In this document: piece after piece, positions 20,809 through 21,909 of the stretch
How positions within the stretch are numbered: position 1 is the stretch's first letter
How the letters are laid out: each line of letters begins with the position of its first letter
Assembly (NCBI GenBank): GCA_934167175.1
Contig: CAKPKF010000022.1
Location: 1 to 21,909, forward strand
Source: an uncultured Clostridia bacterium
Lineage (GTDB): Bacteria; Bacillota; Clostridia; TANB77; CAG-508
Length of the DNA: 21,909 nucleotides
Direction of reading: 5' to 3'
The notes under the pieces: model-generated
The model's database searches: none
What the model saw: only the letters and a program-made list of their open reading frames with translations
Told to the model about the DNA's origin: nothing
Made by a program: the position numbers and the translations under genes

Positions 20809-21909
20809 TTATTTTTTTATTGTTTTAGAATTTTTTCTTATTTTATCTAATTTTTTTCTATTTGCTTCTTTCATTCCTTTTCTTCTATTAGCTGTTTGGG
20901 CAAAAATATTTAGTTTATTTTTATTTGTAGTTGTTTTATTATTATTTTTATTCTTATTCTTGTTATTATTTTTGTTATATCTTGCTGTCTTTCCTTGATC
21001 TTTCATATTTTTTGTCTGTACTGTTTTGACCCAGTTATTATATGATTTCTTTGTGTTATTTTTGTTAGTACTATTGTTTTTGTTAAATATGTTTTTGATA
21101 GATATTTTTTTGTTGTCTTTTTTTCTTATTCCGGATTTTTTTCTTATTTCATCTAATTTTTTTCTATTTGCTTCTTTCATTCCTTTTCTTCTATTAGCTG
21201 TTTGGGCAAAAATATTTGTTTTATTTTTATTTGTAGTTGTTTTATTATTATTTTTATTCTTATTCTTGTTATTATTTTTGTTATATCTTGCTGTCTTTCC
21301 TTGATCTTTCATATTTTTTGTCTGTACTGTTTTGACCCAGTTATTATATGATTTCTTTGTGTTATTTTTGTTAGTACTATTGTTTTTGTTAAATATGTTT
21401 TTGATAGATATTTTTTTGTTGTCTTTTTTTCTTATTCCGGATTTTTTTCTTATTTCATCTAATTTTTTTCTATTTGCTTCTTTCATTCCTTTTCTTCTAT
21501 TAGCTGTTTGGGCAAAAATATTTGTTTTATTAATATTATTACCTTTATTACTATTTCTATTTTCTCTTGCTGTTTTTCCTTGATCTTTCATATCTTTTGT
21601 CTGTATCATTTTGGCCCAATTATCGTATGCATTCTTTGTATTATTTTTCTTTGTATTATTTTTCTTTGTATTATTTTTCTTTGTATTATTTTTCTTTGTG
21701 TTATCTTTCTTTGTATTATTTTTCTTTGTATTATTTTTCTTTGTGTTATCTTTCTTTGTATTATTTTTCTTTGTGTTATCTTTCTTTGTATTATTTTTCT
21801 TTGTGTTATCTTTCTTTGTATTATCTTTCTTTGTGCTGTCTTTCTTTGTGTTATCTTTCTTTGTATTATCTTTCTTTGTGCTGTCTTTCTTTGTGCTGTC
21901 TTTCTTTGT
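20809..21909 (-). CDS. Lys/Asn-rich tandem-repeat protein, 5' end outside the window
   Basis: The frame stays open from the stop at 20809 to the right edge, so at least 366 residues are present and the N-terminus is missing; internal ATGs (for example 21609) lie inside repeat units and are not starts. It is an extremely basic, Lys- and Asn-rich protein without hydrophobic segments in the visible part. From the edge inward there are about 18 five-residue units (KNNTK, KDNTK, KDSTK), then about 2.6 copies of a roughly 102-residue unit. Each unit contains NWVKTVQTKNMKDQGKTAR, a K/N linker, and NIFAQTANRRKGMKEANRKK followed by LDEIRKKSGIRKKDNKK. The high charge would fit binding to nucleic acid, teichoic acid or another polyanion, but no family is recognised. 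Adjacent copies are nearly identical in DNA, so duplication is recent. Confidence 0.75.
   Translation of the reverse strand, partial: TKKDSTKKDSTKKDNTKKDNTKKDSTKKDNTKKDNTKKNNTKKDNTKKNNTKKDNTKKNNTKKNNTKKDNTKKNNTKKNNTKKNNTKKNNTKNAYDNWAKMIQTKDMKDQGKTARENRNSNKGNNINKTNIFAQTANRRKGMKEANRKKLDEIRKKSGIRKKDNKKISIKNIFNKNNSTNKNNTKKSYNNWVKTVQTKNMKDQGKTARYNKNNNKNKNKNNNKTTTNKNKTNIFAQTANRRKGMKEANRKKLDEIRKKSGIRKKDNKKISIKNIFNKNNSTNKNNTKKSYNNWVKTVQTKNMKDQGKTARYNKNNNKNKNKNNNKTTTNKNKLNIFAQTANRRKGMKEANRKKLDKIRKNSKTIKK
20829..21633 (-). repeat. 306-bp tandem repeat, about 2.6 copies
   Basis: The same sequence returns at a period of exactly 306 bases (for example TTTGCTTCTTTCATTCC at 20861, 21167 and 21473). The two copies nearest the stop codon differ at very few bases. 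The copy nearest the 15-bp array has diverged and its K/N linker is 27 bases shorter. All copies keep the reading frame. Confidence 0.92.
21634..21909 (-). repeat. 15-bp tandem repeat array, at least 18.4 copies
   Basis: The plus-strand unit CTTTGTATTATTTTT and variants (CTTTGTGTTATCTTT, CTTTGTGCTGTCTTT) repeats without interruption to the window edge. The length of five codons keeps the frame; variants code KNNTK, KDNTK and KDSTK. The variants nearest the edge are the most GC-rich, showing directional divergence along the array. Confidence 0.95.

Noticed and set aside
20798..21583. Hydrophobic Leu/Phe-rich frames on the plus strand opposite the repeat protein
   Set aside because: They are antisense images of Lys/Asn codons, repeat with the same 306-bp period and have no ribosome binding sites.
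20829..21909. CRISPR array
   Set aside because: The repeats are directly tandem, have no unique spacers and are coding in one frame.

Overview
The window is a very AT-rich stretch of a low-GC Gram-positive chromosome, most likely from an uncultured or gut-type member of the Clostridia. This rests on the AT-rich codon use, strong GGAGG ribosome binding sites, canonical TTGACA-17-TATAAT promoters, the gene order der-plsY-gpsA, a clostridial-type pyruvate kinase and a c-di-GMP-I riboswitch. No species can be named from sequence alone. Nearly all genes lie on the minus strand and most are housekeeping genes, each with its own promoter and terminator.

Layout. The left edge (1-73) is the 5' end of a group II intron of the class C type, on the minus strand, sitting directly behind the terminator of a coiled-coil hypothetical gene (137-1006). 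A divergent promoter pair follows. The plus-strand side makes a c-di-GMP-I riboswitch leader and a secreted NlpC/P60-like cysteine hydrolase (1281-1919). A hypothetical gene (1976-2389), metG, pyk, glgP, nfo, an ArsR/CadC-type metal sensor and hisS follow, all on the minus strand. hisS is preceded by a 19-codon leader peptide with three consecutive His codons and overlapping terminator/antiterminator hairpins, which is a complete candidate histidine attenuator. Two hypothetical genes and rnhA come next; rnhA diverges from tmcAL, the only plus-strand housekeeping gene. Then come a lipoprotein, a small plus-strand hypothetical and the operon der-plsY-gpsA-zinc-ribbon protein. The der frame is broken by one nucleotide between its two GTPase domains. 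The right end holds a secreted NlpC/P60-like protein whose catalytic Cys and His appear to be replaced, and the C-terminal part of a Lys/Asn-rich protein made of near-identical 306-bp tandem repeats preceded by at least 18 copies of a 15-bp (5-residue) repeat running off the window.

How the parts relate. Most genes serve translation (metG, hisS, tmcAL, der), carbon flow (pyk, glgP), DNA integrity (nfo, rnhA) and phospholipid synthesis (plsY, gpsA), without forming one pathway. The accessory interest lies in the regulatory RNA (c-di-GMP switch, His leader), a promoter spacer core shared by three nearby promoters, several palindromic operators, the intron and the repetitive gene. I found no defence system, CRISPR array, tRNA or rRNA gene in the window.
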